The notes: generated by a model from the sequence alone, not told the origin. Positions 47,098 through 55,821 are shown, counted from the first letter of the stretch. The stretch: 64,000 nt of DNA from Enterobacter chengduensis (GCF_001984825.2 NZ_CP043318.1:3224001-3288000); one strand, 5' to 3'. Numbers and translations are program-made.

Positions 47098-48288
47098 TTA
47101 GTTCGAAACGTGGGTGACGCTATTCTCGTTAAAATGCCCTATCGCGGTGGTTATCATCGCTATCATCACCATGACGAGGCTCAGTAAACAGATGCCCTGC
47201 CAGTCCCACCTTTCATAAACCCACGGGCCGGTAACGGACCCGGCTGCGCCCAATGCATAATAAAAGAACATATAAAGCGCATAGAGGCTGCTTCTTTTAT
47301 CCGGATGTAATCCGAGTACCCGCGTCTGGTTAGCCACCTGCGCGGCAAAACACCCTAAATCGAATAATATTATGCCCAGCGTAATTCCCGGTAAGGACGC
47401 AGGAAAAAGAAACAGTATGGCTATTCCCACAACCACGAATACCATTCCGCCAAAAATCACGCTGCGACATCCGAAACGGTCAGCCAGTTTTCCCGCATAG
47501 TTCGCCAGTACAAGACCGACGATACCCGCCAGGCCAAATAATCCGACAGTTCCCGCAGGCAGACGGAGTGGCGGCCTTTGCAGATGAAGCATAATGGTCA
47601 CCCATAGCAGGCTAAAGACGAAAAACCATGCCTCTCCGGTGACGGCAGATTCAATAAGCCGCACGTTACGCAGTAAGCCCGGCAGTTGCGCCATGACGCT
47701 CAAATACCCCGTCTCCCTTGCGGGTTTAACGTCAGGCAGGCATCTGAAGGACAGCAGCGCCATGGTGGCCATAACGGCTGCGACGATGGCCAGCATTCCT
47801 CGCCAGCCAAGCGCATCGGACAGACTGCCGCCCACTAGCCTCGCGAGCAGTATTCCTGCCGAAATGCCCATCGTGATCAGTCCGACCGTAGCGCCTTTTG
47901 GCGTAACGTGAAATCCAAGCGCATTCAGCTGCACTGCGCTTGTCGCCATGGCGCCTGTCACGATCCCTGCGCTAAAAAGGAGCAACGGCTGACGGGTCAG
48001 TGAAGCGGCGAAGAGCGCAAGTGAGAGGAGAATAAACTGACAAATAATCAGTTTCTTACGGTTAACGCTGTCTCCAAGCGGAACAAGAAACAGTATTCCC
48101 AGCATATAACCTATTTGCATGCTCGCCGCGATGAAGCCGGTATAAAACAGAGGCAGCTGCAAAGATGCTGCGATAGCGGGCAATACGGGCTGGAGAATAT
48201 AGTTATTTGCCATAGCCGTACCGGCCGCGATGCTGGCGAACCAGATAAATAACGGCGAAACCGCATTTTCTTGTGCGATATCACTCAT
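47098..48288 (-). CDS. MFS transporter, probable product exporter
   Basis: This 396-residue major facilitator superfamily protein has twelve predicted membrane segments and a YnfM/arabinose-efflux-like pattern (PLGDSVNRKKLI between segments 2 and 3, LADRFGCRSVI between 8 and 9). It is likely a drug/proton antiporter. The ATG at 48288 follows GGGGG and overlaps the RidA-like stop by 8 bp, so the two are co-translated. As the cluster's only drug-exporter-type protein, it is the best candidate for secretion of the product and producer resistance. Confidence 0.82.
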   Translation of the reverse strand: MSDIAQENAVSPLFIWFASIAAGTAMANNYILQPVLPAIAASLQLPLFYTGFIAASMQIGYMLGILFLVPLGDSVNRKKLIICQFILLSLALFAASLTRQPLLLFSAGIVTGAMATSAVQLNALGFHVTPKGATVGLITMGISAGILLARLVGGSLSDALGWRGMLAIVAAVMATMALLSFRCLPDVKPARETGYLSVMAQLPGLLRNVRLIESAVTGEAWFFVFSLLWVTIMLHLQRPPLRLPAGTVGLFGLAGIVGLVLANYAGKLADRFGCRSVIFGGMVFVVVGIAILFLFPASLPGITLGIILFDLGCFAAQVANQTRVLGLHPDKRSSLYALYMFFYYALGAAGSVTGPWVYERWDWQGICLLSLVMVMIAMITTAIGHFNENSVTHVSN

Positions 48289-48721
48289 TAATTGCCCCCT
48301 GTCTTTTTTTTGCCACAATATCAATTGCAACTTTCATTTTTTTCTCGGGAAACGGTAGGACATGCAATAACGTAAATGCAGGTCGGGAATCACGGAAATA
48401 GTGTCCATGGATACGCGCTACCTGCTGCCATTCTTCAATTTCAGTCAGATAAAGCCTGCTTTGTATTACGTCGTCTATTGCATAACCACTGGATTCAAGT
48501 ATCCCCCTGATCTTATTTAGAACACATTCCGTTTGCCGTGAGATATCATCCGATTCAATCTCACCACAAGAATTAAGAGGTCCCGTTTTCGAAATATATA
48601 GCCAACCGTCTGCTTCTACCGCTCGCGAGAAACCGAAAGCCTCCTCCCAGCTGCTGCCGGAAGTAATAAGTCTTTTTGATTCCACAATGTCATGCCTTTC
48701 ATCACTGGGTGAAACAAACAT
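48281..48721 (-). CDS. RidA/YjgF-family protein, first gene of the cluster
   Basis: This 146-residue protein of the RidA (Rid/YjgF/UK114) superfamily contains YISKTGPLNSCGEIESDDISRQTECVLNKI, IDDVIQSRLYL and RPAFTLLHV. Canonical RidA hydrolyses reactive enamine/imine intermediates from PLP enzymes through an Arg in a C-terminal R-x-x-(I/V) context, and here ARIHGHYFRDSRPAFT keeps Arg residues. In a cluster with an aminotransferase it could process an imine or act as a dedicated isomerase/cyclase. It begins the eleven-gene run, and upstream DNA is AT-rich with no other gene. Confidence 0.8.
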   Translation of the reverse strand: MFVSPSDERHDIVESKRLITSGSSWEEAFGFSRAVEADGWLYISKTGPLNSCGEIESDDISRQTECVLNKIRGILESSGYAIDDVIQSRLYLTEIEEWQQVARIHGHYFRDSRPAFTLLHVLPFPEKKMKVAIDIVAKKRQGAINE

Positions 48722-49132
48722 ATTACAACCCGATCAAATTTGTCCAGAAAAAATAACAAAAAAAATTAACCAAAATTTATCAGGTAATTAAGTAAGCGTT
48801 TCCTGGATAAGCTGTAAGCACAGCTAACCAATCAACATCCAAATTAATAAAATTAAATGATCGATAAGACGGTAAATATCCCGCAGACAGCCGTAATTAA
48901 ATGAGTTAAGCATTAAAATAATGACTCTTTTATTTAGCTGGGGGGTTTTACCGCATGCAAATATTCCCCCCCACCTAAAAGAATAATATTTCGTTATTTA
49001 TTCTTATATGTAACCTCATGGAAAATATGAGAAATATTTAAATATAAGACAATCTTATGACGTCATAGGTTAGGGGTATTCAGCAGGGTATTCTTGAGAA
49101 CTCGCGGGCAGGAAATTAAACGGTTTCAATAA
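48722..49132 (-). promoter_or_regulatory. AT-rich region upstream of the biosynthetic cluster
   Basis: These 411 bp contain no supported gene and presumably hold the promoter for the minus-strand cluster. A dyad AGCTGT-AAGC-ACAGCT lies at 48810-48825, about 90 bp upstream of the first start codon, and a perfect 12-bp palindrome TATGACGTCATA lies at 49056-49067. Either may be a regulator site. No regulator gene lies inside the run, and I could not place -35/-10 boxes with confidence. Confidence 0.35.
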
Positions 49133-49159
49133 AAAAGCCTGCTTTAATTGCAGGCTTTT
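49133..49159 (-). terminator. Terminator downstream of cbl
   Basis: A 10-bp stem (AAAAGCCTGC / GCAGGCTTTT) with a 7-nt loop. On the minus strand the stem is followed by a T-run, so it ends the cbl transcript. Its stem equals that of the tRNA-Asn terminators, but no tRNA sequence precedes it. Confidence 0.8.
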
Positions 49160-49194
49160 GCTTCTCGTCGACCAAGACGGGTGCTAAAAGGAGC

Positions 49195-50145
49195 TTAAAT
49201 CTGATAATCAATCGCCACTTCTTCCGGCTCCATCACCTGACGTTTAATCTCATCAACGGACAGCCCGGCGTTACAGAGTTCGATAAAGCGCCATACATAG
49301 TTGCGCTGCAGCTGTCCGCGCTTCAGGCCGAGCCAGACGGTGTTGGCGTCAAACAGGTGACGCGTATCAAGACGCACCAGGTTTCCGTCTTCGCGCTCTC
49401 CGCTGGACTGTTCCGCCACCAGGCCAATGCCCAGACCCAGCTCGACGTAGGTTTTAATCACGTCAGAATCCTGCGCGCTCAGCACCACGTCCGGCGCGAG
49501 CCCTTTGCGGTTGAAGGCTTCATCAATGCGCGACCGTCCGGTAATGCCCTGGCGGTAGGTAATCAGCGGCCATTTGGCAATGTCTTCCAGCGTCAGGGGC
49601 GAAACCTGATTCAGCGGATGATCGACCGGGAGTAACAGGCTGTGATGCCAGCGGAACCAGGGGAACGCCGCCAGCAGCGGGTCGTTGCTCAGGCGCTCGC
49701 TGGCAATGCCGATATCCGCCCCACCGTTTTGCAGCAGCACTTCAATTTCCTGCGGCGTACCCTGGATAAGCTCCAGACGGACGTCAGGGAAAAGTTCGCG
49801 GAACGCTTTAATCACCGGCGGCAGGCTGTAGCGCGCCTGGGTGTGGGTGGTGGCGATGGTGAGCACGCCCGAGGCGTCATTGGTGAAGAGGTCAGCCAGA
49901 CGACGCACGTTGCTGGCCTCGTTGAGGATCCGCTCAGCGATGGTGAGCAATGCCTTACCCGGCTCCGTCATGCCGAGCAGCCGCTTGCCGCGACGGATGA
50001 AGATCTCTATGCCGAGCTCCTCTTCCAGCTCGCGAATGTGGCGGCTGACGCCGGACTGAGAGGTATAAAGCATATTGGCGACTTCGGTCAGGTTATAGTC
50101 CCGCCTGGCCGCCTCACGGATAATTTTAAGTTGCTGGAAATTCAC
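49195..50145 (-). CDS. cbl: LysR-type regulator Cbl
   Basis: Cbl (CysB-like) activates genes for use of alternative sulfur sources such as taurine and aliphatic sulfonates when sulfate is scarce. The 316 residues match E. coli Cbl in length and near-identically in blocks such as MNFQQLKIIREAARRDYNLT, TQARYSLPPVIKAFRELFP and the C-terminal VAIDYQI. It lies 96 bp downstream of nac on the same strand, the conserved nac-cbl order. Confidence 0.96.
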   Translation of the reverse strand: MNFQQLKIIREAARRDYNLTEVANMLYTSQSGVSRHIRELEEELGIEIFIRRGKRLLGMTEPGKALLTIAERILNEASNVRRLADLFTNDASGVLTIATTHTQARYSLPPVIKAFRELFPDVRLELIQGTPQEIEVLLQNGGADIGIASERLSNDPLLAAFPWFRWHHSLLLPVDHPLNQVSPLTLEDIAKWPLITYRQGITGRSRIDEAFNRKGLAPDVVLSAQDSDVIKTYVELGLGIGLVAEQSSGEREDGNLVRLDTRHLFDANTVWLGLKRGQLQRNYVWRFIELCNAGLSVDEIKRQVMEPEEVAIDYQI

Positions 50146-50241
50146 GATTCACTCCGGCGCATCTGACATAGCTCTATTGTTAGAGTCAGCCGTGCCGCAG
50201 AACAAATAATAAAAACCAGCATCTTATGCTTTTATGGAATA

Positions 50242-51159
50242 TCAGCTCACGAGCTGAAGTTCACGGTTCTCAAGCGATGGCTTGCTGACCAGCGACATCA
50301 AAATCTCTTTTACCGCCTGCGCCTGCGGCGACAGCGAACCGCGTGCGGACATGTTCAGCGACAGCGGCAGGCTCATCGTCGGCGTGGTGATGCGGGCCAT
50401 CCAGCCGTTTGCCGCACCGCACAGCGAGCGCGCGGCGGATTCTGGCAGAACGGTAACGCCCATGCCGCTGGCAATGGCCGCGGTAAGGGTAGAGATAGAG
50501 TCAATTTCGCCGATAATTTTCGCCGTCAGGCGGCGCAGGGAGAACGCCTCGTCCACGCGCACGCGCACGGCGCTGTAGTCGCGCGGCAGGTAGAGGTTCA
50601 TCTCTGCCACGGCGGTAAGGTCGACGCTCTGTCCCGGGCAGTCGCGGGTGCCCACAAGGTAGAGATCCTCTTTCAGCAGCGGCTGGCTGGTGATCCCGGC
50701 GACAGGCGAGCGATCGTAAAGCACCGCCATGTCCAGCTGGCCGCTCAGCAGTTTGTCATTCAGGACAGAACCGCTGTTTTCGTGCAGGTACACCAACACT
50801 TCCGGCAGCTCCGCGCGGACGGCCTGCAGCAGCGGCATGGTGATAGACGATGCGGCCGTTCCCGGTGCCAGACCGATGGAAACGTGTCCGCTCAGGGTCT
50901 GGCCGACGTTATTTACCGCCAGCTGCGCCTGTTCGCACTGGCGAAGGATGGTGCGGGCGTGGGTATACAGGATCTTCCCTGCTTCCGTTGGCGTGACGCC
51001 GCGTTTGGTGCGTATCAGCAACTGCTGATCCATCTCGCCTTCCAGAGTAGCCACCTGCTGGCTCAGCGCAGGCTGCGCGATATGCAGCACTTCTGCTGCT
51101 TGAGTCAGGCTGCCGATATCGACGATTTTTACGAAGTATTTCAGTCGTCTTAAGTTCAT
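50242..51159 (-). CDS. nac: Nitrogen assimilation control protein Nac
   Basis: Nac is a LysR regulator that couples sigma-54/NtrC nitrogen control to sigma-70 genes. The 305 residues match the E. coli and Klebsiella proteins: winged helix MNLRRLKYFVKIVDIGSLTQ at the N-terminus and SLSPQAQAVKEILMSLV near the C-terminus. A sigma-54 promoter and an NtrC-like site lie upstream, as in Klebsiella. Confidence 0.96.
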   Translation of the reverse strand: MNLRRLKYFVKIVDIGSLTQAAEVLHIAQPALSQQVATLEGEMDQQLLIRTKRGVTPTEAGKILYTHARTILRQCEQAQLAVNNVGQTLSGHVSIGLAPGTAASSITMPLLQAVRAELPEVLVYLHENSGSVLNDKLLSGQLDMAVLYDRSPVAGITSQPLLKEDLYLVGTRDCPGQSVDLTAVAEMNLYLPRDYSAVRVRVDEAFSLRRLTAKIIGEIDSISTLTAAIASGMGVTVLPESAARSLCGAANGWMARITTPTMSLPLSLNMSARGSLSPQAQAVKEILMSLVSKPSLENRELQLVS

Positions 51160-51216
51160 TTTGCCCCCTGTTCGAAATGCTGTGCCGTAACCGGCTGTCG
51201 TTGTTGAACAGGTTTT

Positions 51217-51231
51217 GCAATATGAGTGCCA
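51217..51231 (-). promoter_or_regulatory. Sigma-54 promoter of nac
   Basis: The minus strand reads TGGCACTCATATTGC, an exact match to the -24/-12 consensus TGGCAC-N5-TTGC. It ends 57 bp before the nac start codon. Confidence 0.9.
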
Positions 51232-51349
51232 CTTTTACCAGGCGGTCTGGATTGGCCGCTAAGCGCCTGAAAATAAGGAAAGCTAATCATGGACGGGGGT
51301 TTTATTACCGAAACAGCAGTTTCCGATCTGCCCCATTAGGGGTACACCC

Positions 51350-51364
51350 GCACCAAAGCGGTGC
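51350..51364. promoter_or_regulatory. NtrC-like enhancer site upstream of nac
   Basis: GCACCAAAGCGGTGC is a dyad close to the NtrC consensus (GCAC-N7-GTGC). It lies about 120 bp upstream of the -24 element, a normal enhancer distance. Confidence 0.7.
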
Positions 51365-51432
51365 ATTTCGCTGGCAAAAACATCACTTTGCCGATTTTGT
51401 CAGCAAACGATCAAAAGGCGGCGATCCACCCT

Positions 51433-51461
51433 TTGACAAGGCGAACGGAGGTCGATAATAT
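51433..51461 (+). promoter_or_regulatory. Sigma-70 promoter of tRNA-Asn (second copy)
   Basis: TTGACA (51433-51438) and TAATAT (51456-51461) with a 17-bp spacer; nearly identical to the promoter of the first copy. Confidence 0.85.
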
Positions 51462-51479
51462 GCGCCCCGTTCACACGAT

Positions 51480-51555
51480 TCCTCTGTAGTTCAGTCGGTA
51501 GAACGGCGGACTGTTAATCCGTATGTCACTGGTTCGAGTCCAGTCAGAGGAGCCA
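51480..51555 (+). tRNA. tRNA-Asn (anticodon GTT), second copy
   Basis: A 76-nt tRNA identical to the copy at 33802-33877, anticodon at 51513-51515, with encoded CCA. Its position between nac and erfK matches the asnV locus of E. coli. Confidence 0.97.
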
Positions 51556-51598
51556 AATTTGAAAAGCCTGCTTTTAAAGCAGGCTTTTTGCTTTTCTG
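51539..51598 (+). repeat. Third copy of the tRNA-Asn 3'-end/terminator block
   Basis: This 60-bp block differs by a single base (TTTGAAAAG for TTTAAAAAG) from the copies at 33861-33920 and 36363-36422. It includes a terminator hairpin at 51562-51588 (AAAAGCCTGC / GCAGGCTTTT). Confidence 0.85.
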
Positions 51599-51612
51599 CT
51601 CAGGGTAAAATT

Positions 51613-51680
51613 GTCGGGTGGCGGCTTCGCCTTACCCGACCTACGGGACTATAGGCCCGGTAAGCGCAGCGCCACCGGGC
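51613..51680. repeat. REP/BIME-type repeat
   Basis: Two adjacent imperfect palindromes, GTCGGGTGGCGG...TTACCCGAC and GCCCGGTAAGCGCAGCGCCACCGGGC, follow the tRNA terminator, next to the erfK stop. This is a typical intergenic BIME. Confidence 0.75.
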
Positions 51681-51689
51681 GAAACGAAC

Positions 51690-52586
51690 TCAATGGCTGA
51701 GCTTCACCGGCATCCCTGATCGCCGTTCCAGTTCGGCTCCCGCCCCTTCGTTTATCAGCTGCGTTCGCTGCGCGGCTGAAATGGGCAGCGGCACTTTCCG
51801 GGTCGATTCAAACTCCGCGCGGTTACGTGATAATGGCTCGTGAACCTCTACCCAGCGGCTGCCGTCCGGTTCGGTGGTGACTTTAACGGGCCGATCGATA
51901 AGCTGCACGCGGGTTCCGATGGGAACATTATCGAAAAGGTATTTGATGTCGTTATTCCGCAGGCGGATACAGCCCTGGCTCACGCGCAGCCCGATGCCGA
52001 AATTCGAGTTGGTGCCGTGAATGGCATACAGCCTGCCGATATATATCGCATACAGGCCCATCGGGTTATCCGGCCCGGCGGGCACGAAGGCCGGAAGCGT
52101 TTTCCCTTCAGCCGCATAGGCGCGCCGCGTATTCGGCGTCGGAGACCAGGTGGGCCCCTCCTGCTTACGCTCAACCGCCGTCACCCAGTTGCGCGGGGTT
52201 TCACGCCCGGCCTGACCGATGCCGATGGGCAATACTTCCACCGTATTGCTGCCTGACGGGTAATAGTAGAGGCGCATTTCCGCCACGTTCACGACAATCC
52301 CCTCGCGGACGGTGTCGGGCAAAATGAGCTGCTGGGGAATGACCAGCCGGGTGCCGGGCTGAGGCAGAAAAGGATCCACGCCCGGGTTGGCTTCCAGCAT
52401 ATTGCTTAGGCCCAGCCCGTGCTGCGCGGCGAAAGCCTCCAGAGGCAGCGTGTTGCCCTGCGGAACGGTGACGATAGTCGGGGTTCCCACCAGACGACTG
52501 CCTTCCGGCGGTAGGGTATAGGTTACGGCAAATGCACCGGGAACAGCGGCACACAGCGTAAGGACGAACGAGGTAAATCGAATCAT
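51690..52586 (-). CDS. erfK: L,D-transpeptidase ErfK
   Basis: This periplasmic enzyme is of the YkuD family that anchors Braun lipoprotein to peptidoglycan (LdtA in E. coli). The 298-residue precursor has a signal peptide (1-20, ending PGAFA), a LysM-type domain (about 39-85) and the YkuD catalytic domain (about 97-230) with His190 in YAIHGTNSN and catalytic Cys206 in [10 protein letters not shown]. It is next to nac/tRNA-Asn as in E. coli. In E. coli the cob genes follow; here a cation ATPase lies upstream instead. Confidence 0.93.
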   Translation of the reverse strand: MIRFTSFVLTLCAAVPGAFAVTYTLPPEGSRLVGTPTIVTVPQGNTLPLEAFAAQHGLGLSNMLEANPGVDPFLPQPGTRLVIPQQLILPDTVREGIVVNVAEMRLYYYPSGSNTVEVLPIGIGQAGRETPRNWVTAVERKQEGPTWSPTPNTRRAYAAEGKTLPAFVPAGPDNPMGLYAIYIGRLYAIHGTNSNFGIGLRVSQGCIRLRNNDIKYLFDNVPIGTRVQLIDRPVKVTTEPDGSRWVEVHEPLSRNRAEFESTRKVPLPISAAQRTQLINEGAGAELERRSGMPVKLSH

Positions 52587-52600
52587 AGTTTCCTGCGCTC

Positions 52601-52637
52601 AAAAAAAGAGAAAGCCCGATCTCCGTCAGGCTTTCTC
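52601..52637 (-). terminator. Terminator of the P-type ATPase gene
   Basis: On the minus strand GAGAAAGCC pairs with GGCTTTCTC and is followed by seven T. It starts 8 bp after the ATPase stop codon and sits before erfK. Confidence 0.85.
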
Positions 52638-52645
52638 TGCGTATG

Positions 52646-55342
52646 CTATCTCGCCTCGGTTTTGCGCCACCTGCGCGTCAGCACCTTTTCCGCCTCGACA
52701 ATCAGGAACATCACAAAACCAATCAGGAACGTAATGACCCAGTAGCGGAACGGCAGCGCTTCGGTGCCAAACAGCATCTGCATGAACGGCGCGTAAATAA
52801 TAAGAAGCTGTAGCGCCAGCAGTACGCCGCTCACGATCCAAATCCCTTTATTCTCCAGCAGGCCTTTGCTCAGCGAGAAGCCGTCATTCACGCGGCAGTT
52901 AAGCATGTAGAACCACTGCGCGGTCACCAGGGTTTGCAGCAGCACGGTGCGGATAAATTCCGCCGAGTAGCCGCGCGGCTGTAGCCAGGCTTCCAGCACG
53001 AAGGCGCTGATGGCAATCATCAGGCCGACAAACACCACGCGCCAGATGGCATAGCCGTCCATCACATGCAGATTCGCCTTGCGCGGTGGCCGGTTCATGA
53101 TGTCCTTCTCACCCGCTTCAAACGCCAGGCCAAACGACAGCGTTGCCGAGGTGGCCATGTTCATCCACAGGATCAGGACCGGCGTCAGCGGGATAAGGTT
53201 CCCCGCCAGCAGCGCGATGATGATCAGCAGGGCCTGGGCAATGTTGCTGGGGATAACGAACAGGATGGTCTTTTTCAGGTTATCGTAAACCCGACGCCCC
53301 TCGTGCACCGCGCTGGCAATGGTGGCAAAGTTGTCATCCGTTAACACCATATCCGCGGCTTCCTTGGTGACTTCAGTCCCCTTAATCCCCATGGCGATCC
53401 CCACATCCGCCCGCTTGAGCGCCGGAGCGTCATTTACGCCATCCCCGGTCATCCCCACCACTTCCTGTTTACTTTGCAGGGCCTGCACGAGTCGGAATTT
53501 ATCCTCCGGGCTGGTTCGGGCGAAAATATCGTACTGCTGCGCGGCGTCGCTCAGCTGACGATCGTCCATCGCCTCCAGCTCACGTCCGGTGATAGCGCTT
53601 GCGGCGTTGCCAATCCCCAGCATTTGCCCAATGCTCATCGCCGTTTGCGGGTGGTCGCCGGTGATCATCTTCACGCGGATCCCGGCCTGCAGACAGTCGG
53701 CAATCGCGGTAATGGCCTCCGGACGCGGGGGATCCATCATCCCGGCGATACCGAGCAGAATAACGCCATCCTGCAGGTCAGGGTGATCCAGCTCACGCTG
53801 TCCCTCGCGGGCGGGTTTCCAGGCCGCAGCCACCATGCGCAGCCCTTCGCGGGCATACTCTTCAATCTTCCCTTCCCAGTATGGCTGATCGAACGGCTGC
53901 AGCCCGTCATTCGTCTGCTGGAACTGGCAGAGGCGGAACAGGACGTCCGGCGCGCCGGTGAGTAAAATCACCTCTTCTTCGCCCAGACGGTACAGCGTGG
54001 ACATGTATTTATACTGCGAATCAAACGGGATTTTACTGCGCATTTCGGTATCCCGCGCGGGAAGCGGGATCTTCGCCGCCAGCACCTTCAGCGCGCCCTC
54101 GGTCGGGCCGCCGGTTATTTTCCACAGCCCCTGCTCGTCTTTGATCAGCTGGCTGTCGTTACAGAGGTCGATGGTGCGCAGGTAGCGTTCCAGCAGGGAA
54201 CCCTGCGTCACGCTGACGGGCGTCGGATCGTCTACGGGGTGAATATTGCCGACCGGCTCGTAGCTTTCTCCCTCCACGCGATAGGTCGTATCGGCGGTAA
54301 TCACCGCCTTGACCGTCATTTCGTTCATGGTCAGGGTGCCGGTTTTATCCGAGCAGATGACCGTCATTGCGCCCAGGGTCTCTACCGTCGGCAACTTGCG
54401 AATGATGGCCTTACGGCGCGCCATGGCCTGTACGCCAAGCGAAAGGATGATGGAGATGATGGCCGGCAGGCCTTCCGGCACGGCAGCAACGGCTAAGCTG
54501 ATAAGCGACAGCACCAGTTCAGAAACCGGCATATCCCGGAACAGGAGGCTAAAGACAAACAGCGCTACCATCATCACCAGAATGGTAATGAAGATGGTCT
54601 TACCGAGCTTATCCATCTGCACCATCAGCGGCGTACGGTGCTTTTCAATGTCGGACATCATCTGGTTGATGTGGCCCAGCTCGGTCTCGCCCCCGGTCGC
54701 CACCACCACGCCTTTACCGCCGCCGGAGCTGACGGTGGTCCCTGAATAGAGCAAATTGTAGCGATCGCCCAGAGGCAGTTCCCCGCTTAACGCATCGCTG
54801 TTTTTCTCAACAACGGTGGATTCACCGGTGAGGATGGCCTCCTCCACGCGAAGGTTATGCGCTTCAATCACGCGCAGGTCCGCGGGGATGCGGTCCCCGG
54901 CGCGGATCACCACGATATCGCCCGGTACCAGCGCCGTGGTGGGGATTGTTTCATGATTCCCCTGTCGCACCACCACGGCTTCGCTGGAGAGCATGTTACG
55001 AATGCTCTGCAACGATTTTTCAGCATTGCTCTCCTGAATATGGCCAATCAGCGCGTTGACGATCGCAACCCCAAGGATCACCAGCATGTCTACCCAGTGG
55101 CCCATAAAGAGCTTAAGCAACGCGGCCACCAGCAGAACGTAAATCAACACATCGTTAAAATGTGCCAGAAAGCGCAGCCAGGCAGGCTTGCCCTCTTTTT
55201 GCGGTAACGCATTCTCACCATGCTGCTGAAGCCGGGCGGATGCCTCAGCGCCGCTAAGTCCTTCCAGGGTGGAGTGGATATTCGACAGGGTTTCGTCAAC
55301 GGTTTGTTGATAGTACGGACGTTCAGGTTTTCCTGTTTTCAT
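52646..55342 (-). CDS. P2-type cation-transporting ATPase
   Basis: This 898-residue inner-membrane pump has ten predicted membrane segments. It has an N-terminal cation-ATPase domain, the dephosphorylation motif TGES (172-175), the ion-site motif PEGLP in segment 4 (289-293), the phosphorylated Asp332 in SDKTGTLT and the hinge TGDGVNDAPAL. PEGLP and overall layout place it with calcium/sodium-type (P2) ATPases. The exported ion may be Ca2+, Na+ or Mg2+; sequence alone does not decide. It is downstream of a universal stress protein gene on the same strand (47-bp gap) and may be co-transcribed. Confidence 0.88.
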   Translation of the reverse strand: MKTGKPERPYYQQTVDETLSNIHSTLEGLSGAEASARLQQHGENALPQKEGKPAWLRFLAHFNDVLIYVLLVAALLKLFMGHWVDMLVILGVAIVNALIGHIQESNAEKSLQSIRNMLSSEAVVVRQGNHETIPTTALVPGDIVVIRAGDRIPADLRVIEAHNLRVEEAILTGESTVVEKNSDALSGELPLGDRYNLLYSGTTVSSGGGKGVVVATGGETELGHINQMMSDIEKHRTPLMVQMDKLGKTIFITILVMMVALFVFSLLFRDMPVSELVLSLISLAVAAVPEGLPAIISIILSLGVQAMARRKAIIRKLPTVETLGAMTVICSDKTGTLTMNEMTVKAVITADTTYRVEGESYEPVGNIHPVDDPTPVSVTQGSLLERYLRTIDLCNDSQLIKDEQGLWKITGGPTEGALKVLAAKIPLPARDTEMRSKIPFDSQYKYMSTLYRLGEEEVILLTGAPDVLFRLCQFQQTNDGLQPFDQPYWEGKIEEYAREGLRMVAAAWKPAREGQRELDHPDLQDGVILLGIAGMMDPPRPEAITAIADCLQAGIRVKMITGDHPQTAMSIGQMLGIGNAASAITGRELEAMDDRQLSDAAQQYDIFARTSPEDKFRLVQALQSKQEVVGMTGDGVNDAPALKRADVGIAMGIKGTEVTKEAADMVLTDDNFATIASAVHEGRRVYDNLKKTILFVIPSNIAQALLIIIALLAGNLIPLTPVLILWMNMATSATLSFGLAFEAGEKDIMNRPPRKANLHVMDGYAIWRVVFVGLMIAISAFVLEAWLQPRGYSAEFIRTVLLQTLVTAQWFYMLNCRVNDGFSLSKGLLENKGIWIVSGVLLALQLLIIYAPFMQMLFGTEALPFRYWVITFLIGFVMFLIVEAEKVLTRRWRKTEAR

Positions 55343-55389
55343 CGTTCCTTCCTCAGGTTCTATTCAGAAATTACCTTGCTTTCATGCAA

Positions 55390-55821
55390 TTAACGAATAA
55401 CGAAAACAGGAACATGGGCGTAACGAACGATACTTGCCGCCTCTGAGCCCAATAAATGGGTTTGAATATTGGGATTTCGGGAGCCGACAATAATCGCGCC
55501 GACGGCAAGTTCATCCGCAAGCTTAATCACCTCATCACGAACGTTCCCGCTCCGGACGTGGAGGTGAACGCGCTCTTCTGGCAAATTCAATTTTTTGACC
55601 AGGTCAGAGAGTTTTTCCCTCGAATTATTAATCATATATTCATCCATCTTACGCGCATCTGAAATAAAACCACGCGTCAGCTCGGCTGAAAATTTTGGCA
55701 TCACGTGCAGCAAATGAACGTCACCCGATGCGCTCTGCGCCAGAAAATGGGCATGCTGCAACGCTTTATCCGCCAGGCTTGTCTCGTAGACATCCACCGG
55801 AACGAGAATGTTTTTGTACAT
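55390..55821 (-). CDS. Universal stress protein, UspG-like
   Basis: This 143-residue protein of the UspA superfamily has the N-terminal ILVPVDVYE, the nucleotide-binding GSRNPNIQTHLLGSEAASIVRYAH block (G-2x-G-9x-G-S/T type) and an ending VPVFVIR. It is closest to the UspF/UspG branch that binds ATP. The ATG at 55821 matches family starts (MYKNILVPVD); an upstream extension to 55848 is not used. It is probably in one transcript with the cation ATPase. Confidence 0.87.
   Translation of the reverse strand: MYKNILVPVDVYETSLADKALQHAHFLAQSASGDVHLLHVMPKFSAELTRGFISDARKMDEYMINNSREKLSDLVKKLNLPEERVHLHVRSGNVRDEVIKLADELAVGAIIVGSRNPNIQTHLLGSEAASIVRYAHVPVFVIR

Noticed and set aside
36423..51479. The whole stretch between the second and third tRNA-Asn blocks as one genomic island
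   Set aside because: It contains core genes cbl and nac in their normal order, and no integrase is present, so only part of it is likely to be acquired.
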